A DNA stretch of 64,000 nucleotides from an uncultured Oscillospiraceae bacterium (GTDB taxonomy: Bacteria; Bacillota; Clostridia; Oscillospirales; Ruminococcaceae), in NCBI GenBank assembly GCA_934466475.1, contig CAKSLI010000009.1, positions 1 through 64,000 on the forward strand, written 5' to 3'. The notes beneath the pieces are model-generated. The model ran no database searches. It saw only the letters and a program-made list of their open reading frames with translations, and had not been told where the DNA came from. Shown one piece after another: positions 1-9,469 of the stretch (positions are counted from its first letter, which is position 1; each line of letters starts with the position of its first letter). Both the position numbers and the translations under genes were made by a program.

Positions 1-74
1 TTGTGCAAGATGACGGAAAAGATGCAAGCAAGACACGTGCAAAATCCAATAAATGGTCTTTGTGCGGTGTTGCC
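1..74. other. window edge, no gene seen
   Basis: No gene is recognised here. A small hairpin (GCCTTAA, loop TTT, TTAAGGC at 72-88) overlaps the stop codon of the minus-strand PFL-family gene. It may mark the end of that transcript, but it has no good T-run on the minus side, so a terminator cannot be claimed. Confidence 0.4.
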
Positions 75-1430
75 TTAATTTTTAAGGCTTTGGAGAGGAG
101 CGGGAATACGTCCGCCACGACTGATGAACTTGCTTGCGGAGAACCTGCTTACAGGCATTATCGGTGCGGAGCCGAACAGACCGCCGAACTCTACCATGTC
201 GCCCTCCTTCTTGCCAATGGCGGGAATCACGCGGACAGCAGTGGTCTTGCTGTTGACCATGCCGATAGCGGCTTCGTCCGCGATGATAGCGGAGATCGTG
301 TCTGCGGGAGTGTCGCCGGGAATGGCTATCATGTCAAGACCTACGGAGCATACAGCGGTCATCGCCTCAAGCTTCTCAAGACCGAGGGAGCCCTTTACTG
401 CTGCGTCTATCATTCCTGCGTCCTCGGAAACCGGGATAAACGCGCCGGAAAGTCCGCCAACGTGTGAGGAAGCCATTACGCCGCCCTTCTTTACTGCGTC
501 GTTGAGCATTGCAAGGCAGGCGGTGGTGCCGTGGCAGCCGCAGCTCTCAAGGCCAATCTCCTCAAGGATATGCGCTACTGAGTCGCCGACAGCGGGCGTA
601 GGCGCGAGGGAGAGGTCAACAATGCCGAACGGAACGCCGAGCCTGCTGGAAGCCTCCGTGCCGACGAGCTGTCCCATTCTGGTGATCTTGAACGCGGTCT
701 TCTTGATAACGTCCGCGATCTCGCTGATGTTTGCGTCAGGGTGCTTGCGGAGGGCTGCGCGTACAACGCCCGGTCCGGAAACGCCGACGTTTATCTCGCA
801 GTCGTACTCGCCGACGCCGTGGAATGCGCCCGCCATAAAGGGGTTATCCTCGACTGCGTTGCAGAATACTACTATCTTTGCCGCGCCGAAGTAGCTGTTG
901 TCCTTGGTAGCTTCTGCAGCGTCGCGGATGACCTGACCCATCATTGCAACTGCGTCCATGTTGATACCAGCCCTTGTGGATCCGATATTTACGGAGGAAC
1001 ATACGTTGCTTGTAACTGCGAGGGCCTCCGGGATAGACTCGATGAGCTCGCGGTCGCCCGCGGAGAATCCCTTGTGCACCAGTGCGGAGTAGCCGCCGAG
1101 GTAGTTTACGCCGGTGCCGTCAGCCGCGCGCTGGAGCGCCTTCGCGAACTTCACGGGGCTGCCCTTGCAGGCGGCGGAGACCATAGCGATAGGCGTAACG
1201 GAGATACGCTTGTTCACTATCGGGATACCGTACTGCTTCTCAATGTCCTCGCCGGTCTTAACGAGGTGCTCGGCCTTGCGCATGATCTTGTCGTAGACCT
1301 TGTCGCATGCCTTGTCTATGTCGCTGTCGATGCAGTCGAGGAGGGAGATACCCATTGTAATGGTACGGATATCAAGGTTCTCCTCCTGTATCATCTTTAT
1401 CGTTTCTAATATGTCACCTGAATTAAACAT
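75..1430 (-). CDS. PFL family protein (UPF0210/DUF711)
   Basis: A 451-residue protein resembling the UPF0210/DUF711 'PFL family', whose members are distantly related to glycyl-radical pyruvate formate-lyase folds and have no established reaction. The N-terminus ([18 protein letters not shown]) and the glycine-rich segments typical of the family (GVSGPGVV around residue 217, [13 protein letters not shown] near 297, [17 protein letters not shown] near 320) are all visible. The length is normal for the family. It lies 19 bp downstream of the ACT-domain gene at 1450-1719. That pairing is conserved across Firmicutes and suggests an amino-acid-responsive partner. It is probably cytoplasmic, with no signal peptide or membrane segment. 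The family assignment is firm; the function is unknown. Confidence 0.9.
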   Translation of the reverse strand: MFNSGDILETIKMIQEENLDIRTITMGISLLDCIDSDIDKACDKVYDKIMRKAEHLVKTGEDIEKQYGIPIVNKRISVTPIAMVSAACKGSPVKFAKALQRAADGTGVNYLGGYSALVHKGFSAGDRELIESIPEALAVTSNVCSSVNIGSTRAGINMDAVAMMGQVIRDAAEATKDNSYFGAAKIVVFCNAVEDNPFMAGAFHGVGEYDCEINVGVSGPGVVRAALRKHPDANISEIADVIKKTAFKITRMGQLVGTEASSRLGVPFGIVDLSLAPTPAVGDSVAHILEEIGLESCGCHGTTACLAMLNDAVKKGGVMASSHVGGLSGAFIPVSEDAGMIDAAVKGSLGLEKLEAMTAVCSVGLDMIAIPGDTPADTISAIIADEAAIGMVNSKTTAVRVIPAIGKKEGDMVEFGGLFGSAPIMPVSRFSASKFISRGGRIPAPLQSLKN

Positions 1431-1449
1431 CTGTCGGCGTTCTCCTTAA

Positions 1450-1719
1450 TTATATAGTGTGCATGGCGTTGAAGATGTCCTCGTGCATAACGTGTACCTG
1501 AAGACCCATTTCGCTGCCTGCCTTTGTCAGCTTGTCGGCAAAGTCGATGTAATCAATGTTCAGCTTGGAGATCTCGATCATCATGGTCATCGCGAAGAGA
1601 TCCTGCATGATCGTCTGCGTAACATCCATTACGTTTGCGTTGTGCTCGGCGCATATACCGCTCACCTTTGCCAGAATACCGACTGTGTCCTTACCAATTA
1701 CAGCAACAACTGCTCTCAT
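1450..1719 (-). CDS. ACT domain-containing protein (UPF0237)
   Basis: An 89-residue stand-alone ACT domain. The N-terminal MRAVVAVIGKDTVGILAKVS motif is the ligand-binding strand-loop-helix of ACT/GcvR-like sensors, followed by a second half ending EDIFNAMHTI. The frame is open upstream to 1848, but the ATG at 1719 is preceded by an AGGAGGACATA ribosome-binding site and matches the usual family start. It is probably a small amino-acid-sensing regulator acting with the PFL-family protein encoded 19 bp downstream. A sigma-A type promoter lies upstream at 1805-1833. Confidence 0.88.
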   Translation of the reverse strand: MRAVVAVIGKDTVGILAKVSGICAEHNANVMDVTQTIMQDLFAMTMMIEISKLNIDYIDFADKLTKAGSEMGLQVHVMHEDIFNAMHTI

Positions 1720-1804
1720 TATGTCCTCCTGTTCTGCGGCCGATTTGTATTCAATATGTATAAAAATATCAGCCGCAAGCCTTGTTTTTTTATCTTTCTT
1801 ATCT

Positions 1805-1833
1805 ATTATACTAAAAAATTCGGAAAAAGTAAA
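1805..1833 (-). promoter_or_regulatory. sigma-A promoter of the ACT-PFL operon
   Basis: On the minus strand, TTTACT (1833-1828) is separated by 17 nt from TATAAT (1810-1805). The -10 box is perfect and the spacing ideal. The predicted start would give a leader of about 80 nt before the ATG at 1719. Confidence 0.65.
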
Positions 1834-1845
1834 TGTATTCATAGA

Positions 1846-1861
1846 CAAAATTCAAATTTTG
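1846..1861. promoter_or_regulatory. palindrome between divergent genes
   Basis: CAAAATT-CA-AATTTTG forms perfect 7-bp arms between the minus ACT-PFL promoter and the plus PHP gene. It lies 13 bp upstream of the ACT -35 box, a position suited to a repressor or activator site. The A/T richness makes chance possible. Confidence 0.35.
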
Positions 1862-1948
1862 TGATAAAATAATAAAAAACGCTTTGGAAAGTAGGATAAT
1901 ATAGTCACTTTTTTTCACAAAGCGTACAGAACAGAAGAAGGTCAGGAT

Positions 1949-2776
1949 ATGGATAACACTGAGCGCAGGTTCATACCTGCGGATATACACAGCCACTCCA
2001 CGCTGTCGCCGGACGGCTGCGACCTTCCCATGCTCATGGCTGAACGAGCCTGCGGGCTGGGAATAAAGCACTATGCGCTGACGGATCACATCGAGAACGA
2101 AAAGCTCGGCAGCTGGGATTACGCGGGCGCGATAGAGCGCTCCTACGGGGTGTTCCTTGAGATAAAGGAGCGCTTCGCCGGGAGGATGGAGGTCTATTAC
2201 GGCGCGGAGCTCGGTCAGGCGCTGTTCGATCTGCCCCAGGCAGAAAGGATACTCGCAGAGCATGACTACGATTTCGTGCTGGGCTCCACCCACCGCACCC
2301 GGACTTATCCGCGGCTGGACAGGGTTCCCGACAGCGACGAGGACAGATACCGCTGCCTGGACGAATACTTCGATGAGGAGCTACGCCTGGCAGAATGGGG
2401 AAAGTTCTGCTCGCTGGCGCACCTTACGTTCCCGCTCCGCTTCATCAGCGGCGATGTGGGCGGCCATGAAGTTGACATGACCCGTTACCGCGCAATAATC
2501 GACAAGATCCTGGAAACCATAATCCGGCAGGGCATCGCCATGGAGGTCAATTCCGCGGGGATACGCAAGGGACTTCACGTCCCCATGCCCAGTGCGGAGT
2601 ATGTTAAGCGCTACTACGACCTCGGCGGCAGAATGATAACCGTCGGCTCGGACGCACACCGCACTGCGGACGTTGGCGCTGATATTACGGAATGCCTTGA
2701 TATGCTGAGAAATATCGGCTTTAAGGAAATATGCGTTTTCAGGAAAAAACAGCCCATATTTATTACGATAACGTAA
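1949..2776 (+). CDS. PHP-domain phosphatase (histidinol-phosphatase HisK/HisJ type)
   Basis: A 275-residue PHP-domain metal-dependent phosphoesterase. The first metal motif, DIHSHSTLSPDG (residues 7-18), is followed by ALTDHIE near residue 47, GAELGQ near 88, GSTHR near 112 and the C-terminal SDAHR near 235. Together these supply the His/Asp/Glu metal ligands of the HisJ-like branch. Length and motif order fit histidinol-phosphate phosphatase, the penultimate step of histidine synthesis. No other his genes are in this window, so another sugar- or amino-phosphate substrate is possible. It is transcribed divergently from the ACT-PFL pair. ATG start with AAGGTCAGGAT upstream. Confidence 0.8.
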   Translation: MDNTERRFIPADIHSHSTLSPDGCDLPMLMAERACGLGIKHYALTDHIENEKLGSWDYAGAIERSYGVFLEIKERFAGRMEVYYGAELGQALFDLPQAERILAEHDYDFVLGSTHRTRTYPRLDRVPDSDEDRYRCLDEYFDEELRLAEWGKFCSLAHLTFPLRFISGDVGGHEVDMTRYRAIIDKILETIIRQGIAMEVNSAGIRKGLHVPMPSAEYVKRYYDLGGRMITVGSDAHRTADVGADITECLDMLRNIGFKEICVFRKKQPIFITIT

Positions 2777-2866
2777 TCAGAATAACAGAGCGGCAAGAAG
2801 CGCCGCATTGTGCCGTCGATCCGGCAGATGACGGCTTACCGCCGCCCGAAACAGGAGGATAATGCT

Positions 2867-3358
2867 ATGACAGCTACTGAGAAGAAGATCCTTGGTTTAC
2901 TCAAGCAGAACGCGCGGCTCTCCAACGCGGAGATATCCACCATGCTCGGCATTACCGAGCAGGAAGCCGCAGCAGGAATAAAGGCTCTCGAAAACGAGGG
3001 CATCATCATCGGCTATGCCGCTATCGTAAACGAGGAAAAGGCGGACGACAACGCGGTCACCGCGATAATCGAGCTGAAGGTCACCCCGTTCAAGGACAGG
3101 GGATTTGACGACCTTGCGCACACCATTATGCAGTATGACGAGGTGGACAGCGTGTTCCTGCTTTCCGGCGCGAACGACCTTTCCATTACGATCACCGGAA
3201 CCAGCCTGAGAAAGGTTGCCCTGTTCGTTTCAGAGCGGCTTGCGGTGCTGGACGGCGTAATCTCCACGACAACGCACTTCGTGCTCAGAAGATACAAGGA
3301 AAAGAGCCATGTCTTCGTGGAGGAACATACCGATGAAAGGAGCCTGGTTTCCCCGTGA
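2867..3358 (+). CDS. Lrp/AsnC family transcriptional regulator
   Basis: A 163-residue Lrp/AsnC-type regulator. An N-terminal winged helix-turn-helix (TEKKILGLLKQNARLSNAEI, then a recognition helix EQEAAAGIKALENEGII) is followed by a RAM ligand-binding domain (residues about 60-145). The ATG at 2867 is chosen over the longer open frame because ACAGGAGGATA sits immediately upstream and the HTH starts at once. The stop overlaps the GTG start of the following aminotransferase (GTGA), so the two are probably translationally coupled. The effector is likely an amino acid handled by that aminotransferase; this is an inference from context. Confidence 0.88.
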   Translation: MTATEKKILGLLKQNARLSNAEISTMLGITEQEAAAGIKALENEGIIIGYAAIVNEEKADDNAVTAIIELKVTPFKDRGFDDLAHTIMQYDEVDSVFLLSGANDLSITITGTSLRKVALFVSERLAVLDGVISTTTHFVLRRYKEKSHVFVEEHTDERSLVSP

Positions 3359-4530
3359 TAGACTACGAAAAAGTTCTCCCGCAGAAGATACGGGACATTC
3401 AGCCCTCGGGCATAAGAAAATTCTTCGATATCGCGCAGCAGGTGGATGGAGTCATCTCCCTGTCGGTCGGCGAGCCTGATTTCAAGACCCCCTGGGCAGC
3501 GAGAAAAGAAGCGATAGGCATTCTTGAAAAGGGCAGGACGGCATATACTGCGAATGCAGGCCTTATCCAGCTCAGAAAAGAGATCTCCACATATTTAAAG
3601 AACTTCATCCGCACGGAATACGACCCGGAGAGCGAGCTGATAGTAACAGTCGGCGGCTCCGAGGCACTCGACCTTGCGATGCGCGCTATAATACAGCCCG
3701 GCGACGAGGTCCTGGTGCCGGAGCCCAGCTTCGTGTGCTACTCCCCGATAATCACCGTCTGCGGAGGCACTCCCGTGCCGATAGTCATGACCGTGGAGGA
3801 TAAGTTCAAGCTCCGCGCGGACGCGCTGCGGGAGAAGATAACCCCGCGCACCAAGGCGCTGATACTGCCGTTCCCGAACAACCCGACCGGCTCCATAATG
3901 CGCCGCGGGGAGCTCGAGGCGATAGCTGACGTGCTCCGTGATACGAACATCATGATCATTTCGGACGAGATATATTCCGAGATGACCTACGGCGGCGAGA
4001 AGCACGTTTCCATTGCCGAGATAGACGGCATGAGAGAGCGCACCATTGTGGTCAACGGATTCTCGAAGACCTACGCCATGACCGGCTGGAGGCTCGGCTA
4101 CTGCGCCGGCCCGAAGCCCGTTATAAAGCAGATGCTGAAGCTCCACCAGTACTGTATAATGTCCAGCCCGACAGTCAGCCAGTACGCGGCTATTGCCGCG
4201 CTCACCCAGTGCCGTGCGGACGTTGACAGAATGCTGGAAGAATACGATATGCGCCGCCGTCTGGTGGTAAAGGGCTTCAACGACATGGGGCTTTCCTGCT
4301 TTGAGCCGGAGGGAGCTTTCTATGTGTTCCCGTGCATAAAGTCCACCGGAATGAAGTCCAGCGAATTCTGCGAGAAGCTGATTTACAGCAAGAAGGTCGC
4401 GGTAGTTCCCGGAAGCGCGTTCGGCGAGAGCGGCGAGGGATACGTCAGGGTCTCCTACGCGTACTCCGTACAGCACATCACCACAGCGCTGGAGCGTATC
4501 CGGGAGTTCGTCGAGGAACTGAAAAAGTGA
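3355..4530 (+). CDS. PLP-dependent aminotransferase, class I/II
   Basis: A 391-residue fold-type I aminotransferase of the aspartate/aromatic aminotransferase group (AspC/PatA-like). The N-terminal SLSVGEPDFKTP substrate loop, PNNPTG (about residue 172), SDEIYSEM (about 203, cofactor-pyridine Asp), the Schiff-base lysine in GFSKTYAMTGWRLGY (Lys about 239) and the C-terminal RVSYA arginine are all present. Starts at GTG overlapping the Lrp stop and ends with a GTGA overlap into ispE. The regulator-aminotransferase pair is common in Clostridia. The exact substrate cannot be read from sequence. Confidence 0.92.
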   Translation: MIDYEKVLPQKIRDIQPSGIRKFFDIAQQVDGVISLSVGEPDFKTPWAARKEAIGILEKGRTAYTANAGLIQLRKEISTYLKNFIRTEYDPESELIVTVGGSEALDLAMRAIIQPGDEVLVPEPSFVCYSPIITVCGGTPVPIVMTVEDKFKLRADALREKITPRTKALILPFPNNPTGSIMRRGELEAIADVLRDTNIMIISDEIYSEMTYGGEKHVSIAEIDGMRERTIVVNGFSKTYAMTGWRLGYCAGPKPVIKQMLKLHQYCIMSSPTVSQYAAIAALTQCRADVDRMLEEYDMRRRLVVKGFNDMGLSCFEPEGAFYVFPCIKSTGMKSSEFCEKLIYSKKVAVVPGSAFGESGEGYVRVSYAYSVQHITTALERIREFVEELKK

Positions 4531-5375
4531 ACCGCATACGCGCGCTGAATCTCCTTGCCTGCGCAAAGCTGAATATCTACCTCGATATAACCGGCAGGCG
4601 GGAGGACGGATATCATCTTCTGGAAACGGTAATGCAGAGCATTTCCCTTGCCGATGTGGTGACGGTGGTCTCCTGCCCGGGCGAGGGAATAACGCTGACG
4701 TGCAGCCGTGAGGATATTCCGACTGACAGCCGCAATACGGCTTACCGCGCGGCGGAGCTTTTCATGCAGTCAGCCGGAAAGAACGGAGCCGTACTGCTTG
4801 ATATCGAGAAGCATATCCCGAGCGGCGCAGGCATGGGCGGCGGCAGCGCAGACGCTGCGGCAGTCCTGCGGGGGCTGAATAAAATTTACGGCGAGCCGCT
4901 GAGCGAACAGCAGCTTCTGGATATCGCGGTGCAGGTGGGCGCGGACGTTCCTTTCTGCCTTGTGGGAGGGACGAAGCTCTGCCGGGGTATCGGGGAGCAG
5001 ATGTCGGATTTCCCGGAAGCAAAGGGGATTTTCGTGGTTGTCAAGCCGGATTTCAGCTGCCCCACCGGGGAAGCCTATAAAAAGTACGACAGCAGCCCGG
5101 TGCCGCCGCACGGCGGTCTTGAGGGATTCCGGGCGGCAATGCCGGAAAACTACGCGCCGGAGATGTACAACGTGTTCCAGCAGCTCTACGCAGACGGGCG
5201 GATCGAGAGTATCTGCCGCCGGCTCGTGGAGCTTGGAGCCCGTGGCGCAATGCTCACCGGGAGCGGCTCGGCGGTTTTCGGGGTGTTCGATGACATACAC
5301 ACCGCCAGCGCTGCGCAGGAAGCATTCGGCAGGAGCTGGGTGTGCAGACCGGTAAGCGAGGGAGTTATTCTGTAA
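4527..5375 (+). CDS. ispE: 4-diphosphocytidyl-2-C-methyl-D-erythritol kinase IspE
   Basis: A 282-residue GHMP-family kinase of the MEP isoprenoid pathway; it phosphorylates CDP-methylerythritol at the 2-hydroxyl. Signatures: CAKLNIYLDITGRREDGYH at the N-terminus (catalytic Lys in AKLN), the ATP-binding glycine loop PSGAGMGGGSADAAA near residue 95-110, QVGADVPFCLVGG with the catalytic Asp near 140, and the C-terminal TGSGSAVFG. The start is the GTG at 4527, overlapping the aminotransferase stop, with GAGGA 9 nt upstream. That gives the family's usual length. IspD of the same pathway is encoded at 56752-57426 in another operon. Confidence 0.93.
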   Translation: MNRIRALNLLACAKLNIYLDITGRREDGYHLLETVMQSISLADVVTVVSCPGEGITLTCSREDIPTDSRNTAYRAAELFMQSAGKNGAVLLDIEKHIPSGAGMGGGSADAAAVLRGLNKIYGEPLSEQQLLDIAVQVGADVPFCLVGGTKLCRGIGEQMSDFPEAKGIFVVVKPDFSCPTGEAYKKYDSSPVPPHGGLEGFRAAMPENYAPEMYNVFQQLYADGRIESICRRLVELGARGAMLTGSGSAVFGVFDDIHTASAAQEAFGRSWVCRPVSEGVIL

Positions 5376-5407
5376 TCCCGTTTTGACTTACGCATAAAGG
5401 AGGTACT

Positions 5408-5764
5408 ATGATAAAAGTCCAGAACAATATTGGCACTATCACCATTTCGCAGGAATATTTCACTGCCCTGATAGGGAGCACTGTGACCTCCTGCTTCGGC
5501 GTGGTGCAGATGAATATAAGCAGTGCGAAGCAGACGATACTTGCGGCACTGCCTTTCGTGAAGAAAAAGAGCTTCGAGCGCGGCATAAGCGTCCGCACCG
5601 GCAGGGATAAGCTGGTGGTTGACCTGCACATCACCGTGCTTTACGGAGTGAATGTCGGCACGATAGTCAAGAGCATCATCAACAAGGTGAAGTACGTCAT
5701 GGAGGAAAGCACAGGCATTTCCGTTGAACGCGTGAATGTATATGTTGACGAAATTAAAACCTGA
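5408..5764 (+). CDS. Asp23/Gls24 family envelope stress protein
   Basis: A 118-residue Asp23/Gls24 domain protein (YloU-like in Bacillus). It has the family's IKVQNNIGTITISQEYFTALIG start and the central TGRDKLVVDLHITVLYGVNV strand pair. Members form abundant, often membrane-associated cytoplasmic assemblies linked to envelope or alkaline stress. The placement directly before the DAK2/FakA gene and recG reproduces the conserved yloU-yloV-recG order. AAAGGAGG precedes the ATG. Confidence 0.9.
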   Translation: MIKVQNNIGTITISQEYFTALIGSTVTSCFGVVQMNISSAKQTILAALPFVKKKSFERGISVRTGRDKLVVDLHITVLYGVNVGTIVKSIINKVKYVMEESTGISVERVNVYVDEIKT

Positions 5765-5805
5765 CACATATTTCAGAATAAAAACAGGAAGGGATATCAC
5801 ATAAA

Positions 5806-7449
5806 ATGACACTTACAGGAAAAATGTTCCGGGACGCTGTCATATCGGGAGCAAACAACATCTCCAACAACCGCCTCGCGGTGGACGAGCTTAACGTATT
5901 CCCGGTGCCGGACGGAGATACCGGAACGAATATGTCCATGACGATCGGCAACGCGCTGGCTGAACTCAGGGCGGCGAACGACGGCGTCACCGCAGGGGAA
6001 GCGGCAAAGCTCACCGCGGGCGCAATGCTCCGCGGCGCAAGAGGAAACTCCGGCGTTATTCTGTCGCTTATATTCCGCGGGCTGTCGAAAGGCCTCGCCG
6101 GAAAGGAGGAGGCAGATGCAAAGCTGCTGTCCGATTCGTTCAAGCTGGGCGTTGACGCAGCGTACAAGTCCGTTATGAAGCCCACCGAGGGCACCATACT
6201 CACCGTTGTACGCGAAGCGTGGGAGAACACCAAGGATCTCGCGGCTGAGGGCGGCGATGTGGCTGAATTCCTCGCGGCGTTCATCGCAGAGGGCGAAAAG
6301 AGCCTTGAAAAGACCCCTGAGCTCCTTCCCGCGCTGAAAAAGGCGGGCGTTGTGGACGCAGGCGGCAAGGGTCTCCTCGTTATCCTTGAAGGAATGCAGC
6401 AGGTCATCTCCGGAGGCGCGGTGATACGCTCCGAGAGCGAGACAAAGCCGGCGGCTCCCGCGGCGGTCGCGGCGGCGGGCGCAGTCCAGGAGGACATACA
6501 CTACGCTTACTGCACGGAGTACATCGTCAACAAGAAGGCGGGCGCAAAGGACGCTACTGCGCTGCGTGCGTTCCTTGAAACGATAGGCGACTGCGTGGTG
6601 GTCGTGGACGATGACGACATCATCAAGGTGCACGTTCACTCTAACCACCCCGGAAAGGCTATCGAGGAGGGCATAAAGTTCGGCGAGCTCACCAAGATGA
6701 AGATAGAGAACATGCGCGAGCAGCACCACAATATCGTAAAGGCCGACGAGGCTGTCCAGCAGAACCGCAAGGTTCCCGTGAAGCCCGAAAAGGACTTCGG
6801 ATTCGTGGCTGTTGCGGCCGGAGCGGGCGTTGAGGCTCTGTTCCGCGACCTGGGTGCTGACAGCATAGTGCGCGGCGGTCAGACGATGAACCCTTCCACC
6901 GAGGATATCCTCGAGGCGATAGGTCAGACCCCTGCGCATAACGTATTCGTCCTGCCGAACAACAAGAACATCATCATGGCGGCGGAGCAGGCGGTTTCCC
7001 TCGCGGACAGGAACGTGTGCGTATTACAGTCCCGCACGATCCCGCAGGGCATTTCGGCGCTGATGAACTTCGACCCGGGAGCTGATTTCGTAACCAACCG
7101 CAGCAACATGACTGACGCCCTGGGCAGAGTGCAGAGCGGTCAGATAACCTTTGCAGTCCGCGACAGCGAGTATGACGGCCACAAGATCAAGCAGGGCGAG
7201 ATCCTTGCAATGGACAACGGCAAGATAGTTTTCACCGAAAAGGACGTCACCAAGGCTCTCACAAAGCTCACAAAACGCCTGATAAGCGGCTCCAGCAGCT
7301 ATGTTACCGTCATCTACGGCTCCGATGTGACCGACGAGGCGGCTAATGCGGCCTACGAGCAGCTCCGCGCGAGAATAAGCGACAGTATAGACATCAATCT
7401 GGTAAACGGCGGACAGCCGGTATACTACTACATCATTTCTGTTGAATAA
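5806..7449 (+). CDS. fakA: DAK2 domain fatty-acid kinase FakA-like (YloV)
   Basis: A 547-residue protein with an N-terminal DhaL/DAK2 nucleotide-binding domain. NVFPVPDGDTGTNM (residues about 28-41) gives the Mg-binding aspartates, and RGARGNSGVILS (about 74-85) the phosphate loop. A central region and a C-terminal FakA domain follow. FakA phosphorylates fatty acids bound to a DegV/FakB partner for membrane-lipid synthesis; no FakB gene is in this window. The stop overlaps the recG start (TAATG). An Ala/Val-rich linker lies near residue 212-224. The family assignment is strong; substrate use follows from characterised homologues. Confidence 0.88.
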   Translation: MTLTGKMFRDAVISGANNISNNRLAVDELNVFPVPDGDTGTNMSMTIGNALAELRAANDGVTAGEAAKLTAGAMLRGARGNSGVILSLIFRGLSKGLAGKEEADAKLLSDSFKLGVDAAYKSVMKPTEGTILTVVREAWENTKDLAAEGGDVAEFLAAFIAEGEKSLEKTPELLPALKKAGVVDAGGKGLLVILEGMQQVISGGAVIRSESETKPAAPAAVAAAGAVQEDIHYAYCTEYIVNKKAGAKDATALRAFLETIGDCVVVVDDDDIIKVHVHSNHPGKAIEEGIKFGELTKMKIENMREQHHNIVKADEAVQQNRKVPVKPEKDFGFVAVAAGAGVEALFRDLGADSIVRGGQTMNPSTEDILEAIGQTPAHNVFVLPNNKNIIMAAEQAVSLADRNVCVLQSRTIPQGISALMNFDPGADFVTNRSNMTDALGRVQSGQITFAVRDSEYDGHKIKQGEILAMDNGKIVFTEKDVTKALTKLTKRLISGSSSYVTVIYGSDVTDEAANAAYEQLRARISDSIDINLVNGGQPVYYYIISVE

Positions 7450-9458
7450 TGGAGATAACCTACCTGAAAGGGGTCGGCGAGAAGCGCGCGAAGCTCTACA
7501 AGAAGCTCGGCGTGGAGACCGTTGACCAGCTCGCGGAGTTCTACCCGCGGGATTACGTTGATTTCACGGAACCAAAGCCTATATGCGAGGTGCAGATCGG
7601 AGAGGTCTGCGCCTTTCGCGCATTTGTAAAGGAGAAAAAGTCGCCGTTCAATGAGTACGCACGCATGGCCCTGTTCAAGGCGGAGCTTTCTGACGGCACC
7701 GGGAATATAACGGCGGTGTTTTTCAACGCAAAATTCACCTTTGCAAAGCTGGAGCGCGGGCGCGAATACCTGTTCTACGGCAAGATCTCCGGCGACCTGG
7801 TGCGCAAACAGATAGGATCGCCGCTTTTTGTGGACGTGGAATCCGGCGGACTTATGCCGAAATACCCGCTGACCGCCGGGCTCACGAACAACATGGTCTC
7901 CGCGAATGTCAAGTCCGCGCTTGCCATGCTGAATTTTCCGGAGACCCTGCCGGAGGGGCTCGTGAAGCGCTTCGGGCTGCTCTCCCGGGAGCAGGCGGTC
8001 AGGCAGATACACTTCCCGAAGAGCCGCGCCGAGTACACCGATGCACGGCGCCGCCTGGTGTTCGAGGAGCTTATCCTGCTGAAGCTGGGGCTTTCCATGA
8101 TGAAAAGCCGCGGCAGGGAGGAATCCGGCGCCGTAATGCGGAACGTGGACATAAGCGAGCTGTGGGGCAGCCTGCCGTTCACGCCCACAAACGCGCAGCG
8201 GAAAGCGGCGGAGGACTGCTTCCGTGACATGCAGAAACCGCACCCGATGAACAGGCTGATCCAGGGCGACGTCGGCAGCGGAAAGACGCTGGTAGCGGCG
8301 GCTGCGGCGTACTTCTGCCATAAAAACGGCTACGGTACGCTGGTTATGGCTCCTACCGAGGTGCTGGCACAGCAGCACGCAAAGACCTTCCGCGAGCTGC
8401 TGGAGCCGCTTGGCGTTCGCGTGGAGCTGCTTTCCGGCAGCCTTACGCCGAAGGAGAAAGCCGATGTCCGCAGACGCTCCCAGGAGGGCGGCGTGGATGT
8501 GCTGATAGGCACTCAGGCGCTCATACAGAAATCCTCCGCAATGAAGAACACCGGGCTTGTCATAGTGGATGAGCAGCACCGCTTCGGCGTTGCGCAGCGC
8601 GGAGCCCTTGCGGAAAAAGGCGCTGCTCCGCACATCATGGCGATGTCGGCAACGCCTATTCCCCGCACCCTGGCGCTGATAATCTACGGCGACCTGGACG
8701 TTTCCGTGCTTGATGAAATGCCCAGGGGACGTATCCCGATAAAGACATACGCGGTGGACAGCAGCTACCGCCAGCGCGTTTACAGCTTCATCAGGAAGCA
8801 TATCGCCGCGGGAAAGCAGGCGTATATCGTCTGCCCGCTGGTGGAGTCCTCCGGGGAGAGCGAGAAAGCGGGAGCCATTGAGTACTACAACCGGCTTGTG
8901 AACGGCGAGTTCCGGGATATCCCGACCGGGCTCCTGTACGGAAAGCTGAAGCAGTCCGAAAAGGAGCGCGTTATGACCGAGTTCAAGGAGAATCGGCTGA
9001 AGCTGCTGGTCTCCACAACGGTCATCGAGGTAGGGATAGACGTCCCTAATGCGGTGGTGATGCTCATAGAGAACGCCGAGCAGTTCGGACTTTCGCAGCT
9101 TCATCAGCTACGCGGACGCGTAGGCAGGGGAAGCGAGCAGAGCTGGTGCATTCTCATGTCGGACAGCCGCAGCGAATATACAAAAGCCCGCACCGAGGCA
9201 ATGGTGCGGACAACGGACGGCTTTAAGCTGGCGCGCGAGGACCTTCAGCTGCGCGGACCGGGTAATTTCTTCGGCAGGGAGCAGCACGGTCTGCCGCCTC
9301 TGAAGGTCGCGGATATCGCGGACGACGCGGAGGTGCTGGGGCAGGTGGAGAAGCTCGCCGAGGAGCTCCTGCGGGTAGACCCCGGGCTGGAATCCCCTAA
9401 AAGCGCCCTGCTCCGGCAGGGAGTTGAGAAGCTGTTCAGCGGCACCGAATGGAACTAA
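7449..9458 (+). CDS. recG: ATP-dependent DNA helicase RecG
   Basis: A 669-residue superfamily-2 helicase that remodels stalled forks and branched DNA. An N-terminal wedge/OB domain (residues about 50-150) precedes the helicase core with Walker A GDVGSGKT (about 274), DEQH box DEQHRFGV (about 374), motif III MSATPIPRTL and motif VI QLRGRVGRG near 553. The C-terminal RecG region containing GPGNFFG is present. The length is that of full RecG. It overlaps the upstream fakA-like stop by TAATG and lies 11 bp before rsmE. Confidence 0.95.
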   Translation: MEITYLKGVGEKRAKLYKKLGVETVDQLAEFYPRDYVDFTEPKPICEVQIGEVCAFRAFVKEKKSPFNEYARMALFKAELSDGTGNITAVFFNAKFTFAKLERGREYLFYGKISGDLVRKQIGSPLFVDVESGGLMPKYPLTAGLTNNMVSANVKSALAMLNFPETLPEGLVKRFGLLSREQAVRQIHFPKSRAEYTDARRRLVFEELILLKLGLSMMKSRGREESGAVMRNVDISELWGSLPFTPTNAQRKAAEDCFRDMQKPHPMNRLIQGDVGSGKTLVAAAAAYFCHKNGYGTLVMAPTEVLAQQHAKTFRELLEPLGVRVELLSGSLTPKEKADVRRRSQEGGVDVLIGTQALIQKSSAMKNTGLVIVDEQHRFGVAQRGALAEKGAAPHIMAMSATPIPRTLALIIYGDLDVSVLDEMPRGRIPIKTYAVDSSYRQRVYSFIRKHIAAGKQAYIVCPLVESSGESEKAGAIEYYNRLVNGEFRDIPTGLLYGKLKQSEKERVMTEFKENRLKLLVSTTVIEVGIDVPNAVVMLIENAEQFGLSQLHQLRGRVGRGSEQSWCILMSDSRSEYTKARTEAMVRTTDGFKLAREDLQLRGPGNFFGREQHGLPPLKVADIADDAEVLGQVEKLAEELLRVDPGLESPKSALLRQGVEKLFSGTEWN

Positions 9459-9469
9459 GAGGAGATACT

